A DNA stretch of 42,557 nucleotides. Origin: JAZDRH01 sp047470865. Lineage in GTDB: Bacteria; Pseudomonadota; Gammaproteobacteria; Pseudomonadales; Pseudomonadaceae. Location: positions 1 to 42,557 of the forward strand of contig NZ_JAZDRH010000028.1 of the NCBI RefSeq assembly GCF_047470865.1, in the 5' to 3' direction. The position numbers and the translations under genes are program-made. The notes beneath the pieces are model-generated. The model was not told the DNA's origin. It worked only from the letters and a program-made list of their open reading frames with translations, and made no database searches. This document shows, in pieces, positions 26,901-35,260 of this stretch (positions are counted from its first letter, which is position 1; each line of letters starts with the position of its first letter).

Positions 26901-27818
26901 ATGCAAGATCTCAATGATTTATATTATTTCGTCCAAGCCGTTGACCATGCAGGCTTTAGTCCTGCTGCTCGTGTATTAGGCATTCCTAAGTCAAAAATCA
27001 GCCGGCGAATTGCAGTACTAGAAGAACGCTTAGGTGTTCGTTTAATCCATCGCTCTACTCGACAATTCCAACTAACCGAAATTGGTAGTAGTTATTACGA
27101 ACACTGCAAAGCTATGTTGATTCAAGCAGAGGCCGCACAAGAAGTGATAGATGCTTCACAAGCAGAGCCTTGTGGATTAATTAAAGTCAGCTGCCCTATT
27201 GCTATGCTTAACATGAATATTGCGCAAATGTTGTCGGACTTTATGGCGCTATACCCAAAACTAAAAGTGCAATTATTAGCTACCAATAGAAAAGTAGATG
27301 TAGTGGCAGAAGCTATTGATGTTGCAATACGTGTTCGCCCTGCTCCATTGCAAAGCACAGATTTAATTTTACGCGTATTAGCTGAACGGGCGCACTCACT
27401 GGTAGCAAGCCCTGACTTACTAGCCCAATTTCCTTGTATTGAAAACCCATCCGATTTAGCCAGTATTCCCAGTTTGGCATTAGGTGAAATTAACCAAAAC
27501 TACCAATGGCAATTACAAGGACCAGATACAACGCAAGCGCTCATTAATTATGATCCACGCCTAATCACTACAGATATGCTGACATTAAAACAAGCGGCCA
27601 TTGCAGGAATTGGTGTAGTGCAGCTGCCATTAATGATGATTCAAGAACAACTCAATAATGGAACCTTAATTCGCGTATTACCACAATGGCAGCCGAAAGA
27701 TGAAATTATTCATGCCGTATTTGCTTCACGCAGAGGTTTATTACCATCAGTAAGGTTGTTTATTGACTATCTTGTGGCTTCATTTAAGCAAATCGATAAA
27801 GAACTGTTCCATAAATAG
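26901..27818 (+). CDS. LysR-family transcriptional regulator
   Basis: A 305-residue LysR regulator. The N-terminal winged helix (3-62) includes FSPAARVLGIPKSKISRRIAVLEERLGVRL and the usual HRSTRQFQLTEIG. The rest is a periplasmic-binding-like effector domain. AGGA lies upstream of the ATG. It is divergent from the pirin-ycaC operon and probably controls it; the effector is unknown. A short inverted repeat (ACTGTTC/GAACAGT, 27803-27824) spans its stop codon. Confidence 0.93.
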   Translation: MQDLNDLYYFVQAVDHAGFSPAARVLGIPKSKISRRIAVLEERLGVRLIHRSTRQFQLTEIGSSYYEHCKAMLIQAEAAQEVIDASQAEPCGLIKVSCPIAMLNMNIAQMLSDFMALYPKLKVQLLATNRKVDVVAEAIDVAIRVRPAPLQSTDLILRVLAERAHSLVASPDLLAQFPCIENPSDLASIPSLALGEINQNYQWQLQGPDTTQALINYDPRLITTDMLTLKQAAIAGIGVVQLPLMMIQEQLNNGTLIRVLPQWQPKDEIIHAVFASRRGLLPSVRLFIDYLVASFKQIDKELFHK

Positions 27819-27902
27819 AACAGTGCAACTCAAAATCCCCATCTACACTACTAATAGTTGCATAGCTATGATGGATCTATAACTTAACGAATAGGTGAAT
27901 CT

Positions 27903-28472
27903 ATGACAAAACTTATGCTTTCAGGTGCTGCACTTACACTCTTTGCAACTATGACTTATGCCGATGTGTATAAGTTAGACCCTGCCCACACTAACGCTCG
28001 CTTTGAGATTGGTCATTTTGATACTACTACGAATCATGGTGGTTTCTACAATATTACTGGCGATATTAGTTATTCTGCTAAATCTAATACTGCTCATTTA
28101 GAATTGGTTATTCCTGTGGATAGAATTATCACAGGCAATGAGCAATTCGATAATCACATGAAAAGTGCTGACATTTTAAAAGCAGATCAGTTTCCAGCTA
28201 TTACGTTTAAATCCACTCAATTCAACTTTGATGGCAAGCACGTAAAAAGCGTAGTTGGTGATTTAACCATTCTTAATAAAACCCACCCTGTAACCCTGAC
28301 GGCTACTCAATTCAACTGCTATGAAAACCCAATGTTTGACGGCGCAGAAGTTTGTGGTGGCGATTTCACAACAACTATTGACCGCACTAAATGGGGCGTA
28401 GACTTCTTGTCTGGCATGGGCATTCCAAACGAAGTGCTAATCAAGGTTCAAGTTGAAGCTGTGAAGCAATAA
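27903..28472 (+). CDS. YceI-family periplasmic lipid-binding protein
   Basis: A 189-residue protein with an N-terminal signal peptide (cleavage likely after about residue 20, TYADV). The mature part is a YceI beta-barrel: YKLDPAHTNARFEIGHF at the start, FDNHMKSADILKADQFP in the middle and GVDFLSGMGIPNEV at the end. YceI proteins bind polyisoprenoids or similar lipids. AGGTG precedes the ATG. It faces the remnant of a TetR gene tail to tail. Confidence 0.93.
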   Translation: MTKLMLSGAALTLFATMTYADVYKLDPAHTNARFEIGHFDTTTNHGGFYNITGDISYSAKSNTAHLELVIPVDRIITGNEQFDNHMKSADILKADQFPAITFKSTQFNFDGKHVKSVVGDLTILNKTHPVTLTATQFNCYENPMFDGAEVCGGDFTTTIDRTKWGVDFLSGMGIPNEVLIKVQVEAVKQ

Positions 28473-28928
28473 CTAACTAAACGCCAGCGACTCAGCCGCT
28501 TGATAGTAACTATCAACGGCTGATAACTGCTTAAACTCTGCTCTCACAATAAGCCCCTCGATAAATGTTAATAACAACTCAGCATTTCTTTCTGGAATCT
28601 CTAGGCTGTTTTCAATAAAGTGCTTCAGCCATAGTTTATGGATAAGTGCTTGCTGAGTAATTAACTCATCACTTGAGTTAAATTCCGCCAGCGTATGCAT
28701 AAACATACAGCCCCTAAAATGCTCCTGAGCAAACCATTCAAAGTGCCAATCCAAGAGTCTTTTCAATTTTTCTTTCGTAGTTCCTACAACAATATTTGTA
28801 AGCCCTTCAACGAATTGAGCATGTCGCTTAATTAAAACAGCCTCAATTAAACTGCTTTTAGAACCAAACAAGCGATACATTGATGTTTTCGAAACCTGCG
28901 CTGTATCGCGGATTAGATCAACACCCAC
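28473..28928 (-). pseudogene. TetR-family regulator lacking its N-terminal helix
   Basis: The frame starts at GTG 28928 and gives 151 residues, MGVDLIRDTAQVSKTSMYRLFGSKSS and so on (given here in part). The DNA-recognition part (VSKTSMYRLFGSK) and the C-terminal helical domain are present, but the 20-30 residues that normally precede GVDLI in TetR proteins are missing. The frame stays open upstream to a stop near 28985, but those codons (RKIKALSRLT) do not resemble a TetR helix 1 and contain no usual start. The break coincides with the left edge of the GC-rich island, so the gene was probably cut by insertion. Confidence 0.65.
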
Positions 28929-29216
28929 TGCTGTCAGTCTTGAGAGTGCTTTTATTTTCCGATACAGAATATTTATTGTCCTTTAAAAACAATAGCTTGT
29001 AAATTTTTTGGAGCACTCTCGGAGTGCGGAAATTTGCGAAAAGAAGTGTAAGTATTGGTAAATTTCCTCTTCATCAGCTCCTAACCACCCATTTTAAACT
29101 GGGATAAGTGGGAAACTGGGAGCCTTGTATACGCTTTTATCTCTATGAAATCAGCGCCTTGAAGTTGCTCGATAGTCCCTTTCTGTCAGACCAAATTATA
29201 GTAACATCGTTTTCTA
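28929..29216. other. non-coding left junction of the defence island
   Basis: No gene is seen here. GAGAGTGCT (28942-28950) and AGCACTCTC (29012-29020) are 9-bp inverted copies 79 bp apart, outer end to outer end. GCACTC-TCG-GAGTGC (29013-29027) is a perfect 6-bp hairpin. At 29097-29122 lies one copy of a 26-bp imperfect direct repeat whose second copy is at 33962-33987. Confidence 0.5.
29097..29122 (+). repeat. 26-bp imperfect direct repeat, left copy
   Basis: It matches the copy at 33962-33987 at 23 of 26 positions. The unit is made of TGGGA blocks spaced by A-rich linkers: CTGGGATAA, GTGGGAAA, CTGGGA. It lies about 120 bp before the higB promoter. Confidence 0.6.
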
Positions 29217-29273
29217 AACGGATCCGTTCTCATTTTGAACGGACTTGACGCACAACATTATTGTGCATAAAAT
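29217..29273 (+). promoter_or_regulatory. higBA promoter and operator region
   Basis: A -35 TTGACG (29245-29250), a 17-bp spacer and a -10 TAAAAT (29268-29273) stand 24 bp before higB. The spacer is almost filled by an inverted repeat GCACAA-N5-TTGTGC (29250-29266), well placed for repression by HigA. A 12-bp palindrome AACGGATCCGTT (29217-29228) lies upstream. Confidence 0.7.
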
Positions 29274-29296
29274 GAGTAAAAAGTGATCAGGTAATT

Positions 29297-29590
29297 ATGG
29301 CGGTTGAATTCAGGGATACGTGGCTAGAGGTTTTTTACGAACAAGACCAAAGTCATAAGAAAATACCCAGCACTATTGAAAGCGCCCTTTTTAGAAAGAT
29401 TCTGATTCTGGATGCCGCGACGCAGGAGTCAGACTTGAGGATTCCACCAGGTAATCGTTTCGAACATTTGCAAGGAAACCTGTCTGGATGGTGTTCTATT
29501 CGGGTTAACAAGCAGTATCGCCTGATTTTTCGCTGGGAAGATGGCACCGCCCAAGATACATATCTAGACCCGCATGTTTACAAGGGCTAG
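29297..29590 (+). CDS. higB: HigB/RelE-family toxin
   Basis: A 97-residue protein of the RelE/ParE fold, HigB branch. The family core is present: PPGNRFEHLQGNLSGWCSIRV, then NKQYRLIFRWEDG and the C-terminal YLDPHVYK. HigB toxins are ribosome-dependent mRNA endonucleases; that activity is inferred. The toxin gene comes first, as is typical of higBA. The antitoxin gene follows by about 14 bp from its likely start. Confidence 0.9.
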   Translation: MAVEFRDTWLEVFYEQDQSHKKIPSTIESALFRKILILDAATQESDLRIPPGNRFEHLQGNLSGWCSIRVNKQYRLIFRWEDGTAQDTYLDPHVYKG

Positions 29591-29604
29591 AGGAGGTTAT
29601 GGTA

Positions 29605-29928
29605 ATGAGGAATACAAAACGTCGTCCAGTGACCGTTGGCGAAATGCTGGTCACCGAGTTTCTGGAGCCGATGAACATAGAAAGCAGTGAACTTGCCGAA
29701 GCAATGGGTGTGCACAGAAATACACTCAGTCGGATTGCGCATGACAAAGGCACGCTGACAGCACCCATGGCAATCAAACTCGCAGCGGCTTTGGGGAATA
29801 CGCCGGAGTTTTGGCTGAATATTCAGCACGCCGTTGAGTTATGGGATGTTCGTCATCGTGCCTATGAGCAGGAAGCGAAAAATGTGAAACGTGTAAAGCC
29901 TCACGTTCTGCCGATGAAGCAGGCTTGA
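29605..29928 (+). CDS. higA: HigA-family antitoxin
   Basis: A 107-residue HTH antitoxin started at ATG 29605, because AGGAGG (29591-29596) is then 8 nt away; an ATG at 29599 would be only 2 nt from it. The core VTVGEMLVTEFLEPM and the HTH ELAEAMGVHRNTLSRI, followed by PEFWLNIQHAVELW, are characteristic of HigA (XRE family). It neutralises HigB and represses the operon, probably through the palindrome inside the promoter. Confidence 0.92.
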   Translation: MRNTKRRPVTVGEMLVTEFLEPMNIESSELAEAMGVHRNTLSRIAHDKGTLTAPMAIKLAAALGNTPEFWLNIQHAVELWDVRHRAYEQEAKNVKRVKPHVLPMKQA

Positions 29929-30136
29929 AGAAAATCTTGATTCCGCCGCGCTTCCCGTTTTTCAGGAGATCTACAAATAGCCGCCATAAGAGAAGTTACC
30001 GGTACCAGGTTTTTTCCACCTAGGTAAAGCAGCGATCAGTATGCGCACCATGTGACTATGATCTACGGCACGAGAAGCGTTCAAAATTTTCCATTCTTAT
30101 CCAAATGTGATTGAGTCCTTAATATATTAGAGTTCT

Positions 30137-33100
30137 TTACCGCTCTTGGGCCCATAATCCGTCTTCATCATGACGCCGGGCGTCTTGTTCGTATGATCTG
30201 GCAAGGCTTTCGATCATTGCAGCAACGTTGGGTTTCGAGTCTTTCCATTGAATGGAGAAACGCTTGAACTCCTCTGCAACCTTTCGCTCCTGCTCTCCGC
30301 CGTCGTATGGCATACGAGAGGTAACGCCTCGGGAATTATGTACTCCTGTATGGAAACCTCGTCTGATGTCTTCACAGTCATCCCGATCCAATAGCTCAGC
30401 AATGATAAGGTCTGGCCAGCACTCCAGTTTTTTGTTCAGTGGCCAGTCGGAAAGCCAGGCTCCCACCGTTAGGTCGGTGACAGCTTCTCGATCTTTCTCC
30501 TTTGCCAGATCTCGCACTCTGTTGATCCAAGAGAAAAATAACTCTCTGTCAATTTCTCCGTTAGAGCTTCCCCCCGGAACACCGCGTCCACGGTGGATCA
30601 AAGAGCCGGCTGTTTCCGCGGCTGCATGCAGGTTTTCGGGTATCGGTTCGCGCTCGTCGTTACGAGGTTTGAATGCAAGACATATCAGTTCCATGAATGA
30701 TTCTGGTACGCTCAATATCTCCGCCATCAAATGGGGCACTCCATACTTGTCATTTTCCAGAATCGGGTAGTAAGCGAATTCCAGGCTGACCATCTCAGAT
30801 TGGCTGCAGCCAGTTTTGGGAAGTGCCTCGAACACACGAGCGATATGCCAAGACTGTGCAAGGGCAGTACCGTCTTCTTGGCCAGAAGCTATCCCCTTAA
30901 GCATTCGGATCAGTAGTTCACCTGGCAGCTCGATTGCGCGATCTCCCATGGCTTCCAAGGCGGTACGTGGCCTGCCAGCAGTCAACAGCTTTTCCATGCA
31001 GAAAGACAGATGATCGCTGTCTGATCGGATGTAGGATGGTCTGACAATCGACCAAAAATGATCGTGAACCGCCGGCGGCTGGTTTTCAATAAGTTCCCAC
31101 AACGCCATGACTTGGGGAGCATTGGATATAAACCCAGATACTTTCTCTGGAGATTCAGTTTCCTTCCCAAGCAGGTGCAGGCATGTTTGCAGGAAATCAA
31201 TGCATTCTTCTTGCGGCACCGCATGCAGTACCCCACAGGTCAATGAGTCGAAAAACGAGGTGTTTTGCAAGTTGACATACCATCGGCATAACCATGTTGA
31301 CACATCGATGCGTTCAAATGGCTCCTTGACAAGCTCCCAGCCCACAAGCCTTGGATCCTCACATTGTTTGGCTAATTTGTTGATACCTTGCCAGCCCAGA
31401 TTTTCGTATATTTCCCGAATTGCCATGGTGCGCAATGTCCCTCTCGCTTTGTCAGCTTCTTCGTGGTTTTCCTCCCGTCCGTCAGGGAGCCCCACCCAGC
31501 CACTGGAGAAAACCCAGACATGTCGGATGACCAAATCATCGGGGGCGAGTGCGTCGAATAATGGCCTCAGTGCATCGGCTGAATAGCGATCATGCCGGTT
31601 ACCGTCCTGATTAAACGAGTTCTCCCAGTTCAGGAATTCCCTGGTTGCACTGCGAACAATTTCCCGATCTTCATCGGGGAAGCTTTTTGCGCTGACAACC
31701 AATGCTATGACCTCGTCACGGAAATTCGTATCCAGTTCATCAATCTTGGGTATTAAATCGGCAATGCGCTTGGCATTTCCCTGAGCTTGTTCGAGCAACA
31801 AATTTGCAACTGGAAGTACGAGCTGCTCTATTTCTCCATAGGTGACAACTTCGCCTGCGCCAGCGTCATCGTCGCGCCACTGTGGCTTTGCATTAGGTGA
31901 AGCCATATCGTGTCGCCCTGGTAGCAATGCCAACAAAAGTTTCCAAGCTGTTTCAGGATGTCGCTCAGTTATGTTTCTGGCTGCACGAAGTCGAAGTTCG
32001 ACCGACGCTGCCGTCTGCGGGCACCATGGTCGAAAAAGAGAAACCAATGAATTGAACGGTGTGTTGCCCCAATTACCTTTTACTTCCACATCAGACAGTT
32101 CAGCAAGGATGTTCGCCACTCGGCCAAGCCGGACGGGGTACCACGCCAACAACTCCAGTGCCCAAAGCAGGGTGGCATGCCAGCAGCGGCCAGATACCCC
32201 CGATGATTGTGTTTCTGTAATTAGCCGAGCAACCGGTTTGTCAGGCTTACGCAAACTGTTTTCGAGCGCGCGCAGGAACTCATCGGGAGCGGCCTCGGCG
32301 AATGACCTTAGAAAGGATGAAATTGAAAGCCAGCGCTCTCCGCTAGCTTCTTCAAGAAGCTGACCAACGAAGCGCCTCACATGGTCGCTGATAACAGTTG
32401 AGCCCGCGCTATCAGAAAAGTAACCCAATTTCGCAATTGACTCCGCCATGGCTTCCATCACAACACCGGAGTGCTCACGAACCTTGCCATAGATAGAAGC
32501 CATCCAACGCTTATCTTCCTCGAGATCCAAGGCCGGGTCAGGCTCTTCGAACACAGCCCTGGCGACCTCGAAGAATCTCCTCAATATATCGCTCGTTATC
32601 CGAGGGGCTATGAGATGCAACAACTCTAGCGGTGCCTTGGCTTTCCATAGGGAGCCGATTTTTATCACGGGCGCATCATCGAGGGCGACTAGTCGCAGTA
32701 GTTCGTTTTCGATGTCCTCATAAGCGCGGTTGGCAATCTTTGAGATGCAAGCCTTGTCACCATCTGAGGCGCTATTCCAGGCACCTACGAGAGTCAGAAT
32801 AAGCAGGCTTGTGGAATCGGCAGCCTCGATCCATTCCGGCTTCTTGATGGCGGGATTTAGCGCATGCCAACGGCGAAAAACGGTCCACGATCTTCCCATT
32901 GTACGAGCATGTCGGGCAGCATCAGATGCTGCTATACCCAGTTCAATCAGGGATCTCTCGAATTCATCAGGCTTTGGACGTCGGAGCTCTATAGTTTTCT
33001 GCTCTATCGCTCTTCCACCAATGCCCATGAGATTGAAAGCCTGATCTCCAAAAGCCATAGGGACTATTAGGCTAATTCCATTACGCGGGGAACGATGGTA

Positions 33101-33895
33101 GCTCAGTCGGTTATCGGTGATGACTACCACTTCAATGCCAGGGTTAGCATCGACAAATTGCCAGCCTTCTTCTGAGGTTACGCAGGCGGCGCGTGTGGAA
33201 TATCCTTCTTCAATCAATAGTGCGCATACAAAGGCAACGGCTTCGGACTGACTGTCAGCCATAACAGAAATCAACGGTTCATGCTGCTGGATGCTGTTCT
33301 TTAATGCAGTCCTGGATTCCTCCCGACCGACAAACAAATTAGAGGCTGTTACAACCGGTTTGGATTGGTTGCCCCAGTGCGCCCAGTGGTTCTCTACAGC
33401 CTCTATGCCGTGACCGGCGATATCCAACTGAATACCCAACCACAACGCGGTGGCCGGAGAGGTTTCCAACCAGGCTTCGAGATCGTCTCCATCCCACACC
33501 CAAACATCAGCCCAAGCATTCAGGCTTCTCATGCTTTCCCGCCATGCGTCTTTTCCAGGCCAACGACGAGAAGTCACAAAAAGGAAAATGGCCCGAGCAG
33601 CATCCGCTTTGGAAATTTGTTCCAGACGTTTTTTGAAATCACTTCTCGCTTTAAAAGCCGGATCTTTTGAAGTGCCCAGTTCCCAATAACTGACTCCACT
33701 CGGAACCCAAGGGTTTCCCTCTGCCGTTTCTATAACACCGTCCCAGCCAGGTATATTGACCGAGTCGCCGCCCGGCATGACAAGTGCCGTGGTACGAGCT
33801 GTTGCCGAAATCAATCTTCTCACCAATACGGGAAGCATCCCCTGGGCTTCACGCCTGTCTGACCACTGTGTGAGATGGGTTGCTGTTATACGCAT
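30137..33895 (-). CDS. 1252-residue defence-like protein: nuclease-like N terminus, degenerate P-loop region, long helical C terminus
   Basis: The start at 33895 has GGAGG about 9 nt upstream. Residues 1-100 carry PGWDG (D52), WELGTSK (E72, K77) and FKARSD (K82, D86), a spacing like a PD-(D/E)xK nuclease. A DGDDLEAWLE segment (135-144) follows. NLFVGREES (186-194) then opens what looks like a STAND/AAA NTPase. At the P-loop position the sequence is ISVMADSQSEAV (209-220), without the GxxxxGK(S/T) of Walker A, while a Walker B-like strand VVVITD (256-261) is kept. From about 300 on it is helical and HEAT-like, ending rich in charge. I do not recognise the family. Its location between HigBA and Wadjet suggests a defence role. 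Fold assignments are inference from motifs. Confidence 0.6.
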   Translation of the reverse strand: MRITATHLTQWSDRREAQGMLPVLVRRLISATARTTALVMPGGDSVNIPGWDGVIETAEGNPWVPSGVSYWELGTSKDPAFKARSDFKKRLEQISKADAARAIFLFVTSRRWPGKDAWRESMRSLNAWADVWVWDGDDLEAWLETSPATALWLGIQLDIAGHGIEAVENHWAHWGNQSKPVVTASNLFVGREESRTALKNSIQQHEPLISVMADSQSEAVAFVCALLIEEGYSTRAACVTSEEGWQFVDANPGIEVVVITDNRLSYHRSPRNGISLIVPMAFGDQAFNLMGIGGRAIEQKTIELRRPKPDEFERSLIELGIAASDAARHARTMGRSWTVFRRWHALNPAIKKPEWIEAADSTSLLILTLVGAWNSASDGDKACISKIANRAYEDIENELLRLVALDDAPVIKIGSLWKAKAPLELLHLIAPRITSDILRRFFEVARAVFEEPDPALDLEEDKRWMASIYGKVREHSGVVMEAMAESIAKLGYFSDSAGSTVISDHVRRFVGQLLEEASGERWLSISSFLRSFAEAAPDEFLRALENSLRKPDKPVARLITETQSSGVSGRCWHATLLWALELLAWYPVRLGRVANILAELSDVEVKGNWGNTPFNSLVSLFRPWCPQTAASVELRLRAARNITERHPETAWKLLLALLPGRHDMASPNAKPQWRDDDAGAGEVVTYGEIEQLVLPVANLLLEQAQGNAKRIADLIPKIDELDTNFRDEVIALVVSAKSFPDEDREIVRSATREFLNWENSFNQDGNRHDRYSADALRPLFDALAPDDLVIRHVWVFSSGWVGLPDGREENHEEADKARGTLRTMAIREIYENLGWQGINKLAKQCEDPRLVGWELVKEPFERIDVSTWLCRWYVNLQNTSFFDSLTCGVLHAVPQEECIDFLQTCLHLLGKETESPEKVSGFISNAPQVMALWELIENQPPAVHDHFWSIVRPSYIRSDSDHLSFCMEKLLTAGRPRTALEAMGDRAIELPGELLIRMLKGIASGQEDGTALAQSWHIARVFEALPKTGCSQSEMVSLEFAYYPILENDKYGVPHLMAEILSVPESFMELICLAFKPRNDEREPIPENLHAAAETAGSLIHRGRGVPGGSSNGEIDRELFFSWINRVRDLAKEKDREAVTDLTVGAWLSDWPLNKKLECWPDLIIAELLDRDDCEDIRRGFHTGVHNSRGVTSRMPYDGGEQERKVAEEFKRFSIQWKDSKPNVAAMIESLARSYEQDARRHDEDGLWAQER

Positions 33896-33961
33896 GGTGA
33901 AAATCCTCCGCAGTAATTGTCGGCAACTTTCTTTAAATCCGGACGCCGGAGTCCATCACCG

Positions 33962-33987
33962 AACTGGGAAAAGTGGAAAACTGGGAT
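33962..33987 (+). repeat. 26-bp imperfect direct repeat, right copy
   Basis: It shares 23 of 26 bases with 29097-29122, in the same orientation. It lies in the 126-bp gap between jetD and the 1252-residue gene, about 67 bp upstream of that gene's start. Confidence 0.6.
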
Positions 33988-34021
33988 AACACCACTGTGT
34001 TTCAATGAGTTATGTTCTCGT

Positions 34022-35260
34022 TTAATCATTCGGAGGAGCCCAATCGAGGAACTCTTGCTCCTGAAATACTGGATTGCTCCGTAATCCTTTGGCTTCTTTG
34101 TTCCAGCCGTATTTCTCGCATATTGTTGATGCTTCTTCGATTTTCTTTTCCGGGACGGTCTTTTGCTGTTCCGAAGCTACTTCCAATGGATTCATCCGCC
34201 AAAGCTTAAGACTATGGCCGGTAGACCTGATGCTATCGGCTAATCTTGCCGCAATCCTAAACCCACCTACATCAATGTCGCCCCAATGCAGGATTTCGAT
34301 GGACTCCATGGATGAAAGTATTCGATTGTATGCCGCGAGAAAAGATGGTGTAGGGTTACCAGCAAGATAAACGATCAGCAAGTCCCTCGCGTTTTCTGCG
34401 AGGTCAGCTGCTTCGTTGAAGCTCGCTAGATTCTCAATGGTGAGAACACGCCGAATAGGAGCATTTGAAGCGACCAGGCCTTTAATAGTGTCCGGTCTGA
34501 AGCCGAGATAGGGGTACGCCAGAGGAATAGCTACCCCTTCAATTTGAATTCTACAATCCGGTGGGCCACTCAGAAGCATAGGTTGAGGATGCTTTACCAG
34601 GCCTAACCGCGCAAAAACATCGTCTTCTTCGGTTTCTGCGGGCTCTCCAAGAAGGAAAGCAAACTGACGAGACAGTGCTTCTATCCGTTTACTGTCACCG
34701 AATAGCCTGGCGCTTAGCTTGCGGAGCAGTACATCCTGTCCACCTTCAGAAAGTTTTTGCGCGGCATCTATAACCCTCATGCTGTCGACCAGTTGATTTG
34801 CACGCTCTGCTGGCACACCTGCAGGGGCCTTTCCAAGACGCCAAGCATCAATAATGTGGTCAACGTTAGGGAGCCCTTCTTTAGCTACAGCCCCTATTCT
34901 TGCAATGGCTCGCGAGGCAACTTCCCAAGGCAATTCTTCGCCAAGAATACTTACCACTGCTTTAGGATCAAGCAGCGTTAATCTCGAGAGTTGCCCTCTC
35001 TCTCCTGCACCGACGTCCCAATCTACCTTTATCGCCTTTGCATTTGAGTATATCTGCAGTCGTGCATGATACTCCTCTCGGTCTGCAAATCGCTCAAGGC
35101 GATAGTACTCCCGCAAGCTCGAATTCGTTGCAGGCAAACTTACCGAAATTTTTTCTACAGACGGTTCAAGTTCGCCATCTGCGAATACAGCACGGGCAGC
35201 TTTTTTGATAAGGCGACGCATACTCTCATCACATGCATCTGCTCCTGAGCGCAGCATCAT
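34022..35260 (-). CDS. jetD: Wadjet JetD: TOPRIM nuclease
   Basis: A 412-residue protein and the last gene of the operon. The C-terminal half has a TOPRIM-like site: E276 in VLTIENLAS and the DxD pair D328/D330 in HWGDIDVGGF. The N-terminal part (1-220) is an arm-like helical region. In studied Wadjet systems JetD cuts DNA once the SMC complex has extruded a closed circle. It overlaps jetC by 4 bp (ATGA). The N-terminal part does not resemble the DUF3322 region that I associate with type I, so a type II assignment is preferred but tentative. Confidence 0.85.
   Translation of the reverse strand: MMLRSGADACDESMRRLIKKAARAVFADGELEPSVEKISVSLPATNSSLREYYRLERFADREEYHARLQIYSNAKAIKVDWDVGAGERGQLSRLTLLDPKAVVSILGEELPWEVASRAIARIGAVAKEGLPNVDHIIDAWRLGKAPAGVPAERANQLVDSMRVIDAAQKLSEGGQDVLLRKLSARLFGDSKRIEALSRQFAFLLGEPAETEEDDVFARLGLVKHPQPMLLSGPPDCRIQIEGVAIPLAYPYLGFRPDTIKGLVASNAPIRRVLTIENLASFNEAADLAENARDLLIVYLAGNPTPSFLAAYNRILSSMESIEILHWGDIDVGGFRIAARLADSIRSTGHSLKLWRMNPLEVASEQQKTVPEKKIEEASTICEKYGWNKEAKGLRSNPVFQEQEFLDWAPPND

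Noticed and set aside
28951..28975. Weak similarity to a Tn3-family terminal repeat (CGGAAAATAAAAGCAC on the minus strand)
   Set aside because: The outer GGGG end and a matching second copy are missing.
28928..28985. Upstream extension of the TetR frame as its real N terminus
   Set aside because: The extra codons do not resemble TetR helix 1 and contain no usual start before a stop.
30252..30770. 172-codon plus-strand frame and others opposite the 1252-residue gene
   Set aside because: Long antisense frames are expected in GC-richer DNA; the translated sequence is low-complexity in Ser and Arg and lacks motifs.
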